Notes: generated by a model not told the origin, from the letters alone. A DNA stretch of 64,000 nucleotides from an uncultured Candidatus Saccharibacteria bacterium (GCA_938046775.1 CALIXB010000026.1:35828-99827); one strand, 5' to 3'. Shown: positions 52,932 through 62,385, counted from the stretch's first letter. Translations and numbers: made by a program.

Positions 52932-54563
52932 ATGGAACAGATTATTTCTCAGGTGGTGAAGCAACTTTTTGATCAAGATGTATCAGTGCAGTTGACGCGC
53001 CCTGATCCGAAGTTTGGTGACTTTGCGACGAATGTGGCGCTGCAGTTAGCAAAGCCCTTGGGTAAAAACCCGCGCGAGATTGCCGAGGCGATCGCGGAAG
53101 AGTTGCGTGGTCATGAGGAATTTAGTGATGTCAGTGTGGCTGGGCCAGGCTTTATCAATGTGAAATTGAGCGATCAAGCGGTTCTGGAGTCGCTGAAAGT
53201 GCGGCCAGCGACTAATCGTGCAGGGCAAACAGTGGTCATTGAAACTAATTGTCCGAATCCGTTTAAGGCCATGCACATTGGACATGCGTTGAATGCGATT
53301 TTGGCGGATACTATGGCGAATTTGCTGGCGGTAGACGGTGCGTCAGTACACCGAGTGAGTTACCACGGCGACGTCGGCACACATGTCGGCAAGAGCATGT
53401 GGGCGATTCTTCGCGAAATTGACGGCGATGTCAGCAAACTAGACGCCATTCCGGCTGACAAGCGCAATGAATTTATGAGCCGTATGTATGTTGAAGGGGC
53501 GCGGGCAGCTAAGGAATCGCCAGAGGCGCGGGCAGAAATTGATGAGCTAGCCAAGCAATCGTTTGTGCTGGACGATCCGCTGTACAAGCAGGTGTACGAC
53601 ATCTGTAAAGCTTGGAGTTTTGATGAAATTGATGCCAATGTGGCACGGCTGGGTAATGTGCCAATTGAGCGGCGCTACGTCGAGAGTGAAACCGAAGTGC
53701 CAGGTAAAGCCTTGATTAAAGCAAAAACCCCAGAGGTCTTTACGAAGTCGGACGGCGCGTATATTTTCAAGGGCAGTCAGTATGGTGCGTTTGACAATAT
53801 TTTCATCGGTTCGCACGGCAACGGGTTGTATGGTGCGCACGATATGGGGTTGATTCAGCTGAAGCATCAAGATTATCCAAACTTGGACCTGTCGATTACC
53901 GTCAACGGCGAAGAGCAGGCGGCGTATTTCCGCGGGGTGATCGCCGCTAGTGAATTGGCAATTCCAGAATTGAAAGGTAAGTTGTTTAATTATGCGACTG
54001 GCCTGGTCAAATTAACAACTGGCAAGATGAGTTCGCGCACCGGCGAGGTGATTACTATCGATTGGTTGTTTAACGAGTTCAAGAAAGCCATCACCCAAGC
54101 TGGCGGCGAGCCGACTGACGAGGTGGTGGCAGGCGCATTACGCTATCAATTTCTGAAGGCGAAAATCGGTGGTGACGTCATATTTGATATAAATGAAGCT
54201 GTAAGCCTGACAGGTAACACCGGTAGCTACCTGCAATATGCACACGCTCGGGCGCGGGGTATTTTGGCAAAATCTGAGCAAGCAGCCACTTTCCCGACGG
54301 AATTGTTTGACGAAGATCGGTTGTTAGTCAGGAAAATGAGCGAATACACGGAGGCGGTTAACCGTGCTACCGAGAGCTTGGAGCCGCATCACGTCTGTGC
54401 CTACCTGTTTGAGTTGGCGCAGGAGTTTAATCGCTACTACGAGAAAAATCAAGTTGTCGGCAGCGACAAAGAAGCGCACCGTATAGGAATTGTGTCGGTT
54501 TACGCTGACATCCTTAAGGCTGGACTAGCTATTTTAGGAATTGTAGCGCCAGAACGATTGTAA
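52932..54563 (+). CDS. argS: Arginyl-tRNA synthetase
   Basis: Class I synthetase of 543 aa. The N-terminal Arg-specific domain (1-95) contains PDPKFGDFATNVALQLAK, followed by the HIGH motif in NPFKAMHIGHALNA, the RVSYHGDVGTHVGK region, and a KMSSRTG form of the KMSKS loop (TTGKMSSRTGEVIT). The C-terminal anticodon-binding domain has ALEPHHVCAYLFELAQEFNRYY-type sequence. TATACT lies 7 nt before the ATG, predicting a leaderless mRNA. It charges tRNA-Arg, including the GCG form at 30996. Confidence 0.97.
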   Translation: MEQIISQVVKQLFDQDVSVQLTRPDPKFGDFATNVALQLAKPLGKNPREIAEAIAEELRGHEEFSDVSVAGPGFINVKLSDQAVLESLKVRPATNRAGQTVVIETNCPNPFKAMHIGHALNAILADTMANLLAVDGASVHRVSYHGDVGTHVGKSMWAILREIDGDVSKLDAIPADKRNEFMSRMYVEGARAAKESPEARAEIDELAKQSFVLDDPLYKQVYDICKAWSFDEIDANVARLGNVPIERRYVESETEVPGKALIKAKTPEVFTKSDGAYIFKGSQYGAFDNIFIGSHGNGLYGAHDMGLIQLKHQDYPNLDLSITVNGEEQAAYFRGVIAASELAIPELKGKLFNYATGLVKLTTGKMSSRTGEVITIDWLFNEFKKAITQAGGEPTDEVVAGALRYQFLKAKIGGDVIFDINEAVSLTGNTGSYLQYAHARARGILAKSEQAATFPTELFDEDRLLVRKMSEYTEAVNRATESLEPHHVCAYLFELAQEFNRYYEKNQVVGSDKEAHRIGIVSVYADILKAGLAILGIVAPERL

Positions 54564-54570
54564 TGTATTT

Positions 54571-55668
54571 ATGGATGAGCGATATTTATCATCTCAGTTA
54601 TTAACGCCAAAAAGTAGTATGGCAGAAAAAGAGGGGTCTAGTAGAGAACCCTTATTAGGATCTAGGGAATTTTGCAACGTAAAAAGTATGTACGAAAGTT
54701 CATCAAAAACGTTTGATGATATAGCAAAAGTAGCTGAGTGTGTTGCAGAGATTGTTCGTAATACTATTGATTTTAGGGCTACAAGCCACTCTTCAAGTCC
54801 GCTTAATGCTGATAATATTGCTAAAGATGAAGTTGCTAATTGCTATGGACATACAATTGTGGCGTCAGAATGTCTAGAAGAATTAGGAATTGAACACTTC
54901 ATTAGTTATGCTAACCAGCATACGTTTATCACACTGTTTGATCGTGACAGCAATAGGTCATTTATGGTAGATATTCTAACGAAAGAGTTGTGCTGTGAGA
55001 TAACTGATGCTATTGGATTTGGTAATAAAGATCCAGTCGAGCAGTTAAATTGTGGTGAACTAAGAGCTAAAAGCACTTTATATACAGACGTATTATTACA
55101 GAAATTACCTCCACCTATTAATAGAAGTGATTTTGTAGCTCAACGTGAATGGCTAATGTTTTCTGATGGTTGGGATTATAGAGATGGATTTGACACGAAA
55201 GCCATGTTGCAAATGCTTACTTTACCATCAGTGCCTGGTAGATTATTGCTGCTAGATGAATATAATGCCCGAATCGATCAATTGCATGGGCGATATGAAG
55301 AGGCTGCTGGCAGGATATGTGATTTGTCTGGCATATATCTCGATATTGATCCGCGAAATAATTTGGCAGAAGTCAGTAAATTGTGTAAATCGCTAATAAA
55401 TCAAGGTAGTACTGACTTAGCTATTGAGGTTGCTATTGTTGTGAATGATAGTTTATTGCCAGAAGACTATTCAAAGAACAGGCTATTTTTACCAGACATT
55501 ATGCGTAAGGTTGCTCGACAGAAAAATAATAAAAGCATTCTGGAGGCTGCAATTCACTTGTATGAAGAAATTATTAACAGTAAGCCTAGATATGACAGTT
55601 TGGCTATGGGAAAATTAATAGCTGCCAATAAATTGTTGAAATCGATGAAAGACGCCACGCCTTTTTAG
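54571..55668 (+). CDS. Transglutaminase-like protein with helical-repeat C-terminus
   Basis: A 365-aa protein of unknown function. Residues ~80-140 show a possible cysteine-protease/transglutaminase triad: C91 (ANCYGHT, followed by a long helix), H117 (ANQHTF) and D134 (FMVDIL). The order and spacing match SirB1/transglutaminase-like folds. The C-terminal ~150 residues look like TPR-type helical repeats. No signal peptide is seen. The start has no ribosome binding site; ATG 54571 is 8 bases after argS. A role in protein cross-linking or cleavage is possible but unproven. Confidence 0.6.
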   Translation: MDERYLSSQLLTPKSSMAEKEGSSREPLLGSREFCNVKSMYESSSKTFDDIAKVAECVAEIVRNTIDFRATSHSSSPLNADNIAKDEVANCYGHTIVASECLEELGIEHFISYANQHTFITLFDRDSNRSFMVDILTKELCCEITDAIGFGNKDPVEQLNCGELRAKSTLYTDVLLQKLPPPINRSDFVAQREWLMFSDGWDYRDGFDTKAMLQMLTLPSVPGRLLLLDEYNARIDQLHGRYEEAAGRICDLSGIYLDIDPRNNLAEVSKLCKSLINQGSTDLAIEVAIVVNDSLLPEDYSKNRLFLPDIMRKVARQKNNKSILEAAIHLYEEIINSKPRYDSLAMGKLIAANKLLKSMKDATPF

Positions 55669-55723
55669 GTATGACGTGTGATAAAATTAGTGAATATATT
55701 TAATTTGTAGGAGTTATATAGGC

Positions 55724-56170
55724 ATGAAGTCCACTGAATCAAAAAAATTAACAACTAAAAGTGCAAAAATTGTGAAGATGTCAGCTAATAAATTAGTGTC
55801 TAAAGCCTCTTTTATTAAAGAAAAGAAGATTCCCTACAGTGCCATAAAAGAAACTCACATGGGTGGCTTTATTGCTTTTATCCGTGAACAAGGCGTTGTT
55901 GGGCTGGCTGTTGGTTTGGCAATTGGTACTGCGGCTGGTGATACGGTGAAAAAGTTGGTGACGGCGTTTATTGACCCGCTTGTACAGCTGATTGTCGGTT
56001 CGCAACAGGGTCTTCAGGCAGCATCATTTACCGTTGAAATTGCTGGGCGCAAGGGCGAGTTTTTGTATGGGGCGTTCGTTAGCTCATTGATTACCTTATT
56101 GGCGGTTGCCTTTGTAGTATATGCAATTGTTCACTTCTTAAAGCTGGATAAATTAGACAAGAAAAAATAA
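55724..56170 (+). CDS. mscL: Large-conductance mechanosensitive channel MscL
   Basis: A 148-aa channel that opens under membrane tension to release solutes. The family region starts at GGFIAFIREQGVVGLAVGLAIGTAAG (first helix, about residues 46-75), then a loop, a second helix (about 112-137) and a charged C-terminal tail (KLDKLDKKK). An unusual ~44-residue basic, Ser/Thr-rich N-terminal extension precedes it. GGAG lies before the ATG. The last 20 coding bases recur at 56949-56968, beyond pyrH. Confidence 0.9.
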   Translation: MKSTESKKLTTKSAKIVKMSANKLVSKASFIKEKKIPYSAIKETHMGGFIAFIREQGVVGLAVGLAIGTAAGDTVKKLVTAFIDPLVQLIVGSQQGLQAASFTVEIAGRKGEFLYGAFVSSLITLLAVAFVVYAIVHFLKLDKLDKKK

Positions 56171-56174
56171 TCCT

Positions 56175-56879
56175 TTAGCTAATAATAGTGCCAACCGCTT
56201 CTCCGCGGGCAGCACGGGCAATATTACCATCTGTTAATAGGTCGCAAATAATCACAGGAATATGCTCTTCCATGGCTAAGCCAATAGCTGCCTTATCCAT
56301 GACTGTAATATCGGGATTAGTCAAAACATCGTGGTAAGATATCTGGTCGAATTTAGTTGCATTGGAAAACTTGGTAGGATCTTTGTCATAAACTCCGTCA
56401 ACTTTCGTTGTTTTAATGACAGCGTTGCACTGCATTTCCAGGGCTAGATTCAAAGCGGCAGTGTCAGTAGTAAGGAAAGGCCGACCAGTGCCACAGGCGA
56501 CGATGACAACACGGCCTTTTTGAATATGACTGATTGCCCGGCGGAAAGTATATTGATCGATAAATTGATTAATCTCAACCGTAGATAATGCACGAGTTGG
56601 CAGATTAGAGTCGTTAAATACGTCAGTCAGAGCGATGGCGTTCATTAATGTCGAGAGCATGCCAATATTATGGGCGGATACGGGCTGGATGCCATGGCCA
56701 ATGATTTGGTTGCCGCGGACGTAATTGCCACCACCAACCATAATGACAATTTCAGCTCCATCTTCAATGGCTGGTCTAATTTGCTCGGCAATCCATTTGG
56801 CGCGCTTGGGGTCAAACCCGCTAGAAAAATCGCCTTGTAGTTGTTCGCCTGATAGTTTGAGGAGAATACGTTTAGTCAT
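56175..56879 (-). CDS. pyrH: Uridylate kinase PyrH
   Basis: UMP kinase of 234 aa, amino-acid-kinase fold. ILLKLSGEQLQG at the start, IVIMVGGGNYVRG, and TTDTAALNLALEM match PyrH. It makes UDP for RNA and sugar nucleotides. -10 TACACT lies 6 nt before the ATG, so a leaderless mRNA is predicted. It is flanked by a 20-bp direct repeat copied from the mscL end, hinting at insertion of this block. Confidence 0.93.
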   Translation of the reverse strand: MTKRILLKLSGEQLQGDFSSGFDPKRAKWIAEQIRPAIEDGAEIVIMVGGGNYVRGNQIIGHGIQPVSAHNIGMLSTLMNAIALTDVFNDSNLPTRALSTVEINQFIDQYTFRRAISHIQKGRVVIVACGTGRPFLTTDTAALNLALEMQCNAVIKTTKVDGVYDKDPTKFSNATKFDQISYHDVLTNPDITVMDKAAIGLAMEEHIPVIICDLLTDGNIARAARGEAVGTIIS

Positions 56880-56948
56880 GACATCAGTGTATCATAGCAC
56901 GCCCGAAAAATAACATTAAGATAAATAATGATTTGTTGCATCGATTAA

Positions 56949-56968
56949 ATAAATTAGACAAGAAAAAA
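56949..56968 (+). repeat. Remnant copy of the mscL 3' end
   Basis: These 20 bases repeat 56148-56167 exactly. In frame the surrounding sequence reads HRLNKLDKKKD then stop, close to the mscL ending HFLKLDKLDKKK, so it looks like the decayed end of a second mscL copy. With the real mscL end it brackets pyrH. Confidence 0.65.
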
Positions 56969-57036
56969 GACTAAACGCTTACGTTTGCTATTTTACACTC
57001 TCCTATCTACAATGTGAGTATAAAGGAGAGTGTAGC

Positions 57037-59583
57037 GTGAAAGATGGAGTCCGGAGGGCGGGTTATTTACATAGGTCAAAAGAACCGAGTAGTAGCCATC
57101 TATTGAGTCGAAATATTCAAAGACCCAGTCAGCCGTCGTATAGTTATGGCGAACCGCCCGAGCAGAGAAGGCAGCGTTTAAAAGAATTGCGGGAACGGTA
57201 CATTAAACTACCAGAAACTCCTTTTGCTGACTATGATCTTGGTGACAAAAAATTGCCCGCGTACAAACACAAAGCAGAGATATTAGATACATTATCGGAG
57301 AATAAGATATCTTGGCTATGTGGACCGACGGGTAGTGGCAAAACGACACAAACCGCTCAGTATGCACTCGAGCGGTTTGATCGTGTTGTGGTGTTGATGC
57401 CGCGGCGGGTTATCGTCGATAATGTTACTGAGTATGTCGAGCAGAGTTTGCGTGAGCAGCTGGGCAAACAATATCCTGATCACTTGGTGGGAAAAATTCA
57501 TGGACGCGCCACGGAGGCAACGTCAGATACTAGACTTTGTTTCATGACGCCAGCAACGTTTACGAAAAAGCTGGAACAATTTTCTAGCGACTGGCAGGAC
57601 GAGAAGGCACTTATCCTGGTTGATGAAATACATGAAGCCAATTTGGAGATGGAATTTGCTACGGCCCTGGCGGCAAAATCGATAGAGAATACCGACAAAT
57701 GGCATATGGCTTTTTCCAGTGCGACGCCTGACACGGAAGTTTCTCAGGCGATGTACGAAGATATTAATGGATCAGCATTGCTAGTCGTAACTATCGAGGG
57801 TCGGCCGCATGATATCGACATTACAGAAGATAACGTGGGTACTGTATCCGAATCGTATCTCGAATATGGTAAGGACTCGAAAAAAGCACTGGTCTTTGTT
57901 GAAGGGGTGAGAAGTATTGAGGAAACCATTGCGTCAATCAAACGCCACACCCGCCATCAGCCCGGGAGAATACGATTTTTCAAATTACACTCTGGCATAT
58001 CAGAGGCTGCGCGCCGAGAGATTTTTACTGCTGAACCAGCAGAAGACGAGTCGTTTGTCATCGTTTCAACCTCGGCTGGACAGTCTGGCATCACTATCCC
58101 CGAGGTTGATTTGGTGCTGTCAAATGGACTGACGAAGAGTAAAGAAATTGGTGAAGAGGGCACGGAGGGGCTGCCACCTCGATTGTGTACTCAAGCAGAG
58201 CTGATGCAGCAGGCGGGGCGGGGCGGTCGTGATATTGATGGTGCTAAGTTTGTATTGGCTCGTCCGATATCTTACGATAAGATTTATTTGCCAGATGAGC
58301 TGAAAGGATTTTATGATATTGCGTCCCGTGAACAGCATATTCCACCGGAGATATATCACACGAATATTGTGCGCAACGTTTTGTCGGCTATCCATCTGAA
58401 TGGTGATTTTGAGGATCTAAACCGATACCTGATGCATCCTGTTGCTAGTAAAAAAGTTATTCAAGAGTCGTACGATTTGCTGGAAACCCTGGAAGCAATT
58501 GATGGAGAGGGGCAGATCACAAAAATTGGTGAATTTATGGATAATTTGCCATTGTCACCAGAGTTGTCTCGGGCATTAGCAGAAATGATTAGAACTGGAG
58601 GAAGTTTGCGGGAAGTACTGGCATTATCAGCAATTGCGGCTTCCGTTTCTGGCGGTGGTTTTGCCGCGTGGCATCAACCAAAGGAATTGTTCCAGGAATT
58701 TGTCAGCCCAGACGTGGCAGATGACTTTTTTGCCGAATACGATGCTTTTTTGAAAACCAGAGAGATTTATGACGGCTGTCATACTGACAATGATGTCTAC
58801 CTGACTAATGGTATTGATCCCAATAAGGCGGATAATATTCACTATCAATTTAGTAAAATATGTCGGCGCCTGTCGGTTAATCCAAACGATATCGACATGG
58901 GTGAACTAAACAGCGAGGAAAAACACAATATATCGGTGGCTTTGGTGCGCGGGTTTCAGGAATTATTGTATACCAAAGCTGGTAGTCGGCGCATTGGACG
59001 AACAACCGTGAATCAATACACGAATATTCATACTGGCGAACGTGGTATTTCTGAGTACGAAATTAGTTCGTATAGTCTAGCGCGGCGCATGGGCATGGAG
59101 GCGCTGAAGTTAGTAGTGGCCTTTCCATGGTGGTATGATGCGCATGATGGTCGTCGATATACACTTAATACAATTTTGCCAGTAACCAAGAATCAAGTTG
59201 CTCAAGCCTTGAGTAGCAGCGCTGCGTCTGAATTCCTTGGTGATAGAGTTGCTCCTAATGGTGACTTGGTTTGTGTGACGCGGCCGAAGGTTGGCTCGCT
59301 GGTGATCGGTCCGGAACAGCAGCAAAAAATTCCTGCTACAACAGATGAACAAATTGCGCTGGTAGTGGACACAATGAAAAATAGGGCCAATAAACAAGTA
59401 AAAGTATTGTTTGATTTACAGCATCAGCGAGTTATTACCAAGGGTCAATTGCGTCAGGCACTAGAAGAGTCTGCGGTGGATAGTCACAATGTTCATGAAG
59501 CAGAGGCTAAGGTTTGGGCTGTGGTGCAAGAGGTGTTAACGAGCGAGCAACAGGAAGCTTTTTATGATCAGATAAATAGATGA
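57037..59583 (+). CDS. DEAH-box RNA helicase (HrpA/HrpB-like)
   Basis: An 848-aa superfamily-2 helicase. Walker A CGPTGSGKTT (K102), DEIH box (LVDEIHEANLEME), SSATPD motif III, STSAGQSGI motif V and QQAGRGGRD motif VI are all present, followed by the winged-helix/HA2 region (TKIGEFMDNLPLSPELSRAL). It unwinds RNA structures, perhaps in mRNA or rRNA processing. The N-terminal ~60 residues are basic and disordered. The GTG start follows AAAGGAGAG. Confidence 0.87.
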   Translation: MKDGVRRAGYLHRSKEPSSSHLLSRNIQRPSQPSYSYGEPPEQRRQRLKELRERYIKLPETPFADYDLGDKKLPAYKHKAEILDTLSENKISWLCGPTGSGKTTQTAQYALERFDRVVVLMPRRVIVDNVTEYVEQSLREQLGKQYPDHLVGKIHGRATEATSDTRLCFMTPATFTKKLEQFSSDWQDEKALILVDEIHEANLEMEFATALAAKSIENTDKWHMAFSSATPDTEVSQAMYEDINGSALLVVTIEGRPHDIDITEDNVGTVSESYLEYGKDSKKALVFVEGVRSIEETIASIKRHTRHQPGRIRFFKLHSGISEAARREIFTAEPAEDESFVIVSTSAGQSGITIPEVDLVLSNGLTKSKEIGEEGTEGLPPRLCTQAELMQQAGRGGRDIDGAKFVLARPISYDKIYLPDELKGFYDIASREQHIPPEIYHTNIVRNVLSAIHLNGDFEDLNRYLMHPVASKKVIQESYDLLETLEAIDGEGQITKIGEFMDNLPLSPELSRALAEMIRTGGSLREVLALSAIAASVSGGGFAAWHQPKELFQEFVSPDVADDFFAEYDAFLKTREIYDGCHTDNDVYLTNGIDPNKADNIHYQFSKICRRLSVNPNDIDMGELNSEEKHNISVALVRGFQELLYTKAGSRRIGRTTVNQYTNIHTGERGISEYEISSYSLARRMGMEALKLVVAFPWWYDAHDGRRYTLNTILPVTKNQVAQALSSSAASEFLGDRVAPNGDLVCVTRPKVGSLVIGPEQQQKIPATTDEQIALVVDTMKNRANKQVKVLFDLQHQRVITKGQLRQALEESAVDSHNVHEAEAKVWAVVQEVLTSEQQEAFYDQINR

Positions 59584-59602
59584 CGAGTGTATAATAGATA
59601 TT

Positions 59603-59713
59603 ATGAAAGCAACTTTTAAGCCAAAGAAGATTTTGTGGATGGATCTGGAGATGACTGGACTGGATCCAGTGCGTGATGAGATTTTGGAAGTGGCGGCGAG
59701 CGTATTTGTTTGA
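59603..59713 (+). pseudogene. Truncated 5' copy of orn
   Basis: Starting 20 bases after the helicase stop, a TATAAT-7-ATG is followed by 32 codons matching the first 32 codons of the full orn gene at 60838: seven base differences, six of them silent, one Thr/Ser. The match ends at GCGGCG, after which five unrelated codons reach TGA. This is a broken orn start kept beside the intact gene. Confidence 0.88.
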
Positions 59714-59738
59714 CTTTTTAAATTGTTTATGCTATAAT
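59710..59738 (+). promoter_or_regulatory. Promoter of the nucleotidyltransferase-like gene
   Basis: TTGACT (59710-59715), a 17-base spacer and TATAAT (59733-59738), 7 nt before the GTG start. It begins inside the last codons of the orn fragment. Confidence 0.8.
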
Positions 59739-59745
59739 AGTAATC

Positions 59746-60825
59746 GTGGAAAAATTAAGCCCGACTCCGAGTGATATAGAGTCGAAGATGCATCAACCTC
59801 GCGCCTTGCAAGTGCTTGATAGCGGCGAGCGCCGCGTAGAATTTGGAGGAATTAGCTGCCAGCTGAAATATTATGATTGCGAGCAGCCTGGTAATCCGGA
59901 AGCTCGCTGCAATGAAATATATGAATATGAGTTACATGCCGATGTTATCGAGCGGGCTAATTTGGGTTTTGATTTGGACGAGTTGCCACCATTTATCGGC
60001 GTAAAAGGGGGTGCAGCTCGTCAGGTTTTAGAGGCGCTAGTGCATAGCGACCGTCAATTACCGCCTCCTCGCGATGTCGATTTGGTAATTTTAGAAGAAA
60101 CTATTGCTAGTGGCGATTATGATCCAGATGAGATTCGGGCGGTAGCGAGCGATCTTTCAATGCATTTTTCGCCGCGTGATACAATGAATGGCTATGGCGC
60201 GGAGTCTTTACAATCTACAGCTGAGTTTATGAGGCAGCACGATTTTACGCTTAATCAAGTACTAGTACATAAGGCTGAAAATGGTGGATGGAAGTTGCTA
60301 GCCAGCACTCAAGCAGTGTTGGATGCTGCTGAGTATGTCATCAGGCCAACGGTATTTGAACACGATCCTGATTATGACTATCGAATTGGCAATAAATTAG
60401 CCCTCAAGGCTGTGCGGCTTCTTTCGGATATGCAAGTTCAAGGGATTGACGATGTAAGTATTAAAAGCGTCCAGCTACCAGATGATACTTATGGCGATCC
60501 AAGAGACGATTATTTCATGCAAGCGCTACAGCTAGATAAGGCGTTAGAAGTCAGCGACGAATTGGCCGAACGCTATGTGGAAAATCTAAAGTTTTATGGA
60601 ATGATACCGTATGGTTGTGAAGATATGAGTGCTATTGAGATGTATTATTATCTAGTGAATGAGACGGATTTTGTCCCGTCTGATGGCGTGCTTGAATCCC
60701 TTCGGATTGAAAGAGAAAATCGCCTGAAGCTTGGTGGTGCGGCAAAGTTTGATGACGTTGCTGAAAGGCTATTAAGACAGGTTCCAGAGCAGTTTTCTCG
60801 AGATTACTACGATGCCAAAAAGTAG
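59746..60825 (+). CDS. Nucleotidyltransferase-like protein (CCA/poly(A) polymerase head type)
   Basis: A 359-aa protein whose middle resembles class II tRNA nucleotidyltransferase heads: FIGVKGGAARQVL (GG at 88-89, R92) followed by PRDVDLVIL (D110, D112, the metal-binding pair) and later HDFTLNQ (165-171), like the RRDFTxNA motif. The C-terminal ~150 residues are helical without a clear HD domain. It is inserted between a broken and an intact orn. A CCA enzyme is possible, but every complete tRNA here already encodes CCA; a toxin or RNA-tailing role is also possible. Leaderless GTG start. Confidence 0.6.
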   Translation: MEKLSPTPSDIESKMHQPRALQVLDSGERRVEFGGISCQLKYYDCEQPGNPEARCNEIYEYELHADVIERANLGFDLDELPPFIGVKGGAARQVLEALVHSDRQLPPPRDVDLVILEETIASGDYDPDEIRAVASDLSMHFSPRDTMNGYGAESLQSTAEFMRQHDFTLNQVLVHKAENGGWKLLASTQAVLDAAEYVIRPTVFEHDPDYDYRIGNKLALKAVRLLSDMQVQGIDDVSIKSVQLPDDTYGDPRDDYFMQALQLDKALEVSDELAERYVENLKFYGMIPYGCEDMSAIEMYYYLVNETDFVPSDGVLESLRIERENRLKLGGAAKFDDVAERLLRQVPEQFSRDYYDAKK

Positions 60826-60837
60826 TATAATAAAGAT

Positions 60838-61389
60838 ATGAAAGCCAGTTTTAAACCAAAGAAGATTTTATGGATGGATCTGGAGATGACCGGATTGGAT
60901 CCGGTGCGTGATGAGATTTTGGAAGTGGCGGCGATTGCTACTGATTGGGATTTTACGGAGATTGCGACGTATGAGGGTGTGGTGCAACATGACCCAGCAA
61001 AATTGGGTAAGCTGCTGGATCGAAACGCCAGTTTTTGGAATGAGCATCCAGAAGCGCGACGTGGTTTGGAGGAGCAAAATATGTCCGGTAAACCGCTAGC
61101 CGAGGTGGAGCGTGAGTTGCTGGCATTTTGCGATGAACATTTTACGGATGAGCCACGGATTTTATTGGGTGGCAATTCAATCCATCAAGATCGGCGTTTT
61201 ATTGATCAGTGGTGGCCTGTGTTGTCAAAAAGACTACACTACCGGATGTTGGACGTCAGCGCTTGGAAAGTAGTCTTTGAGGGGAAATTTGCTAAAAAAT
61301 TTGCTAAACCTGAGGATCATAGGGCACTGGAAGACATTCGTGGTAGTATCATGGAATTAAAATATTATCTGAAGAAGGTGAAAAAATGA
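60838..61389 (+). CDS. orn: Oligoribonuclease
   Basis: A 183-aa DEDDh exonuclease degrading 2-5-nt RNAs. The first motif WMDLEMTGLDP carries the Asp and Glu ligands, SIHQDRRFI the second Asp, and DHRALEDIRGSI the His and last Asp. The length fits the family. TATAAT is 6 nt before the ATG and overlaps the stop of the upstream gene. A partial 5' copy lies 1.2 kb upstream. It overlaps the next gene by 4 bp (ATGA). Confidence 0.95.
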   Translation: MKASFKPKKILWMDLEMTGLDPVRDEILEVAAIATDWDFTEIATYEGVVQHDPAKLGKLLDRNASFWNEHPEARRGLEEQNMSGKPLAEVERELLAFCDEHFTDEPRILLGGNSIHQDRRFIDQWWPVLSKRLHYRMLDVSAWKVVFEGKFAKKFAKPEDHRALEDIRGSIMELKYYLKKVKK

Positions 61390-61724
61390 CCCATAAACAA
61401 TTTGAAGAGTTTATTCTTAGTTTGCCTGGCGTATGGCTGGACTATCCGTTTGGCGAGGATGTTGCCGTGTATAAGTTCGGTCGGGACAATGACGGCGCAG
61501 GGAAGATGGTGGCATTAGTGGCGGAGGGTTCAAAGCCGCTCAGGGTCAGTCTGAAGTGTGACCCGTTGCTGGCGCAGAATTTACGGGAAAAATACGAAAC
61601 AGTATTGCCGGGATATCATTTGAACAAAAAACACTGGAACACCATCATCTGTTCAGGGCAGCTGAGCGATGAAGAGGTTTTTGATTTAGCGCGATTAAGC
61701 TACCAATTAGTTGCAGAAGCTTAG
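61386..61724 (+). CDS. MmcQ/YjbR-family protein
   Basis: A 112-aa protein of the YjbR (CyaY-like fold) family: FILSLPGVWLDYPFGEDVAVYK, VSLKCDPLLAQNLR and the end motif LNKKHWNTI are typical. The role of this DNA-binding-like domain is not established. It is translationally coupled to orn, and its stop overlaps the convergent gene at 61721 by 4 bp. Confidence 0.85.
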   Translation: MTHKQFEEFILSLPGVWLDYPFGEDVAVYKFGRDNDGAGKMVALVAEGSKPLRVSLKCDPLLAQNLREKYETVLPGYHLNKKHWNTIICSGQLSDEEVFDLARLSYQLVAEA

Positions 61725-62332
61725 CTTGATTTAATTATCTGGTTAATTTGCTTTTGGATATTTTCCAAATCCGTAGCGGTTTTTTCCAGCCATTGACGTA
61801 TAGTTTTTAATTTGGTCGATTTATATACTTTCGACATCATGGCAATTGTGTCTGTTATTTGGACATTCATTTCGTGTGCATAAGTAACGTCCAGCTGCGT
61901 GTTTAGGTTGGCTTCATCGAGCTTTTTCTCCAGTTTATCTGAAGGGTCTAGGGCGAGAATATCTTTTTTCTTCTCTTTGTAGCTAATGCCTGCTGCTTGA
62001 AGTGGATCGCTCATTGATGCTTCAGCGGTAGTTAGGACGGAAATTAAAGAACTATTAGTGGTTTGAAGTTCGGTTGATCGGAATTTGTTATTGTATTTTT
62101 GAGAAATAGTCAGTAGTTTATTAACCCGTGCGGCAACTTGGGCTGGAGTTGTTTTTGGCATGGAATTTTGCGAAAAAATAAAAATTGCAATGAGGGTTAA
62201 TATTCCGATTAGACTGAGAACAGCCATGATTATTTTGGTTTTTTTATCAAAACCTTCTACTGGTGGAGGTGTGGCAATTTGATTTAGATAATCGATACCT
62301 TGTGATTGGTTGTCCAAATTGTCAGGATACAT
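61721..62332 (-). CDS. Single-span membrane protein with helical outside domain
   Basis: A 203-aa protein: polar N-terminus (1-30), one membrane helix (about 32-54), then ~150 residues of charged helices likely outside the cell. I do not recognise the family. The ATG at 62332 is preferred to 62350 because TTAAAT lies 6 nt before it and the earlier start lies upstream of that box. It faces dnaG across a short divergent region. Confidence 0.62.
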   Translation of the reverse strand: MYPDNLDNQSQGIDYLNQIATPPPVEGFDKKTKIIMAVLSLIGILTLIAIFIFSQNSMPKTTPAQVAARVNKLLTISQKYNNKFRSTELQTTNSSLISVLTTAEASMSDPLQAAGISYKEKKKDILALDPSDKLEKKLDEANLNTQLDVTYAHEMNVQITDTIAMMSKVYKSTKLKTIRQWLEKTATDLENIQKQINQIIKSS

Positions 62333-62385
62333 GTTTCTATTTAAGCACAAACAATAACAGAGGTAAAGGGTGATATAATAAAAAC

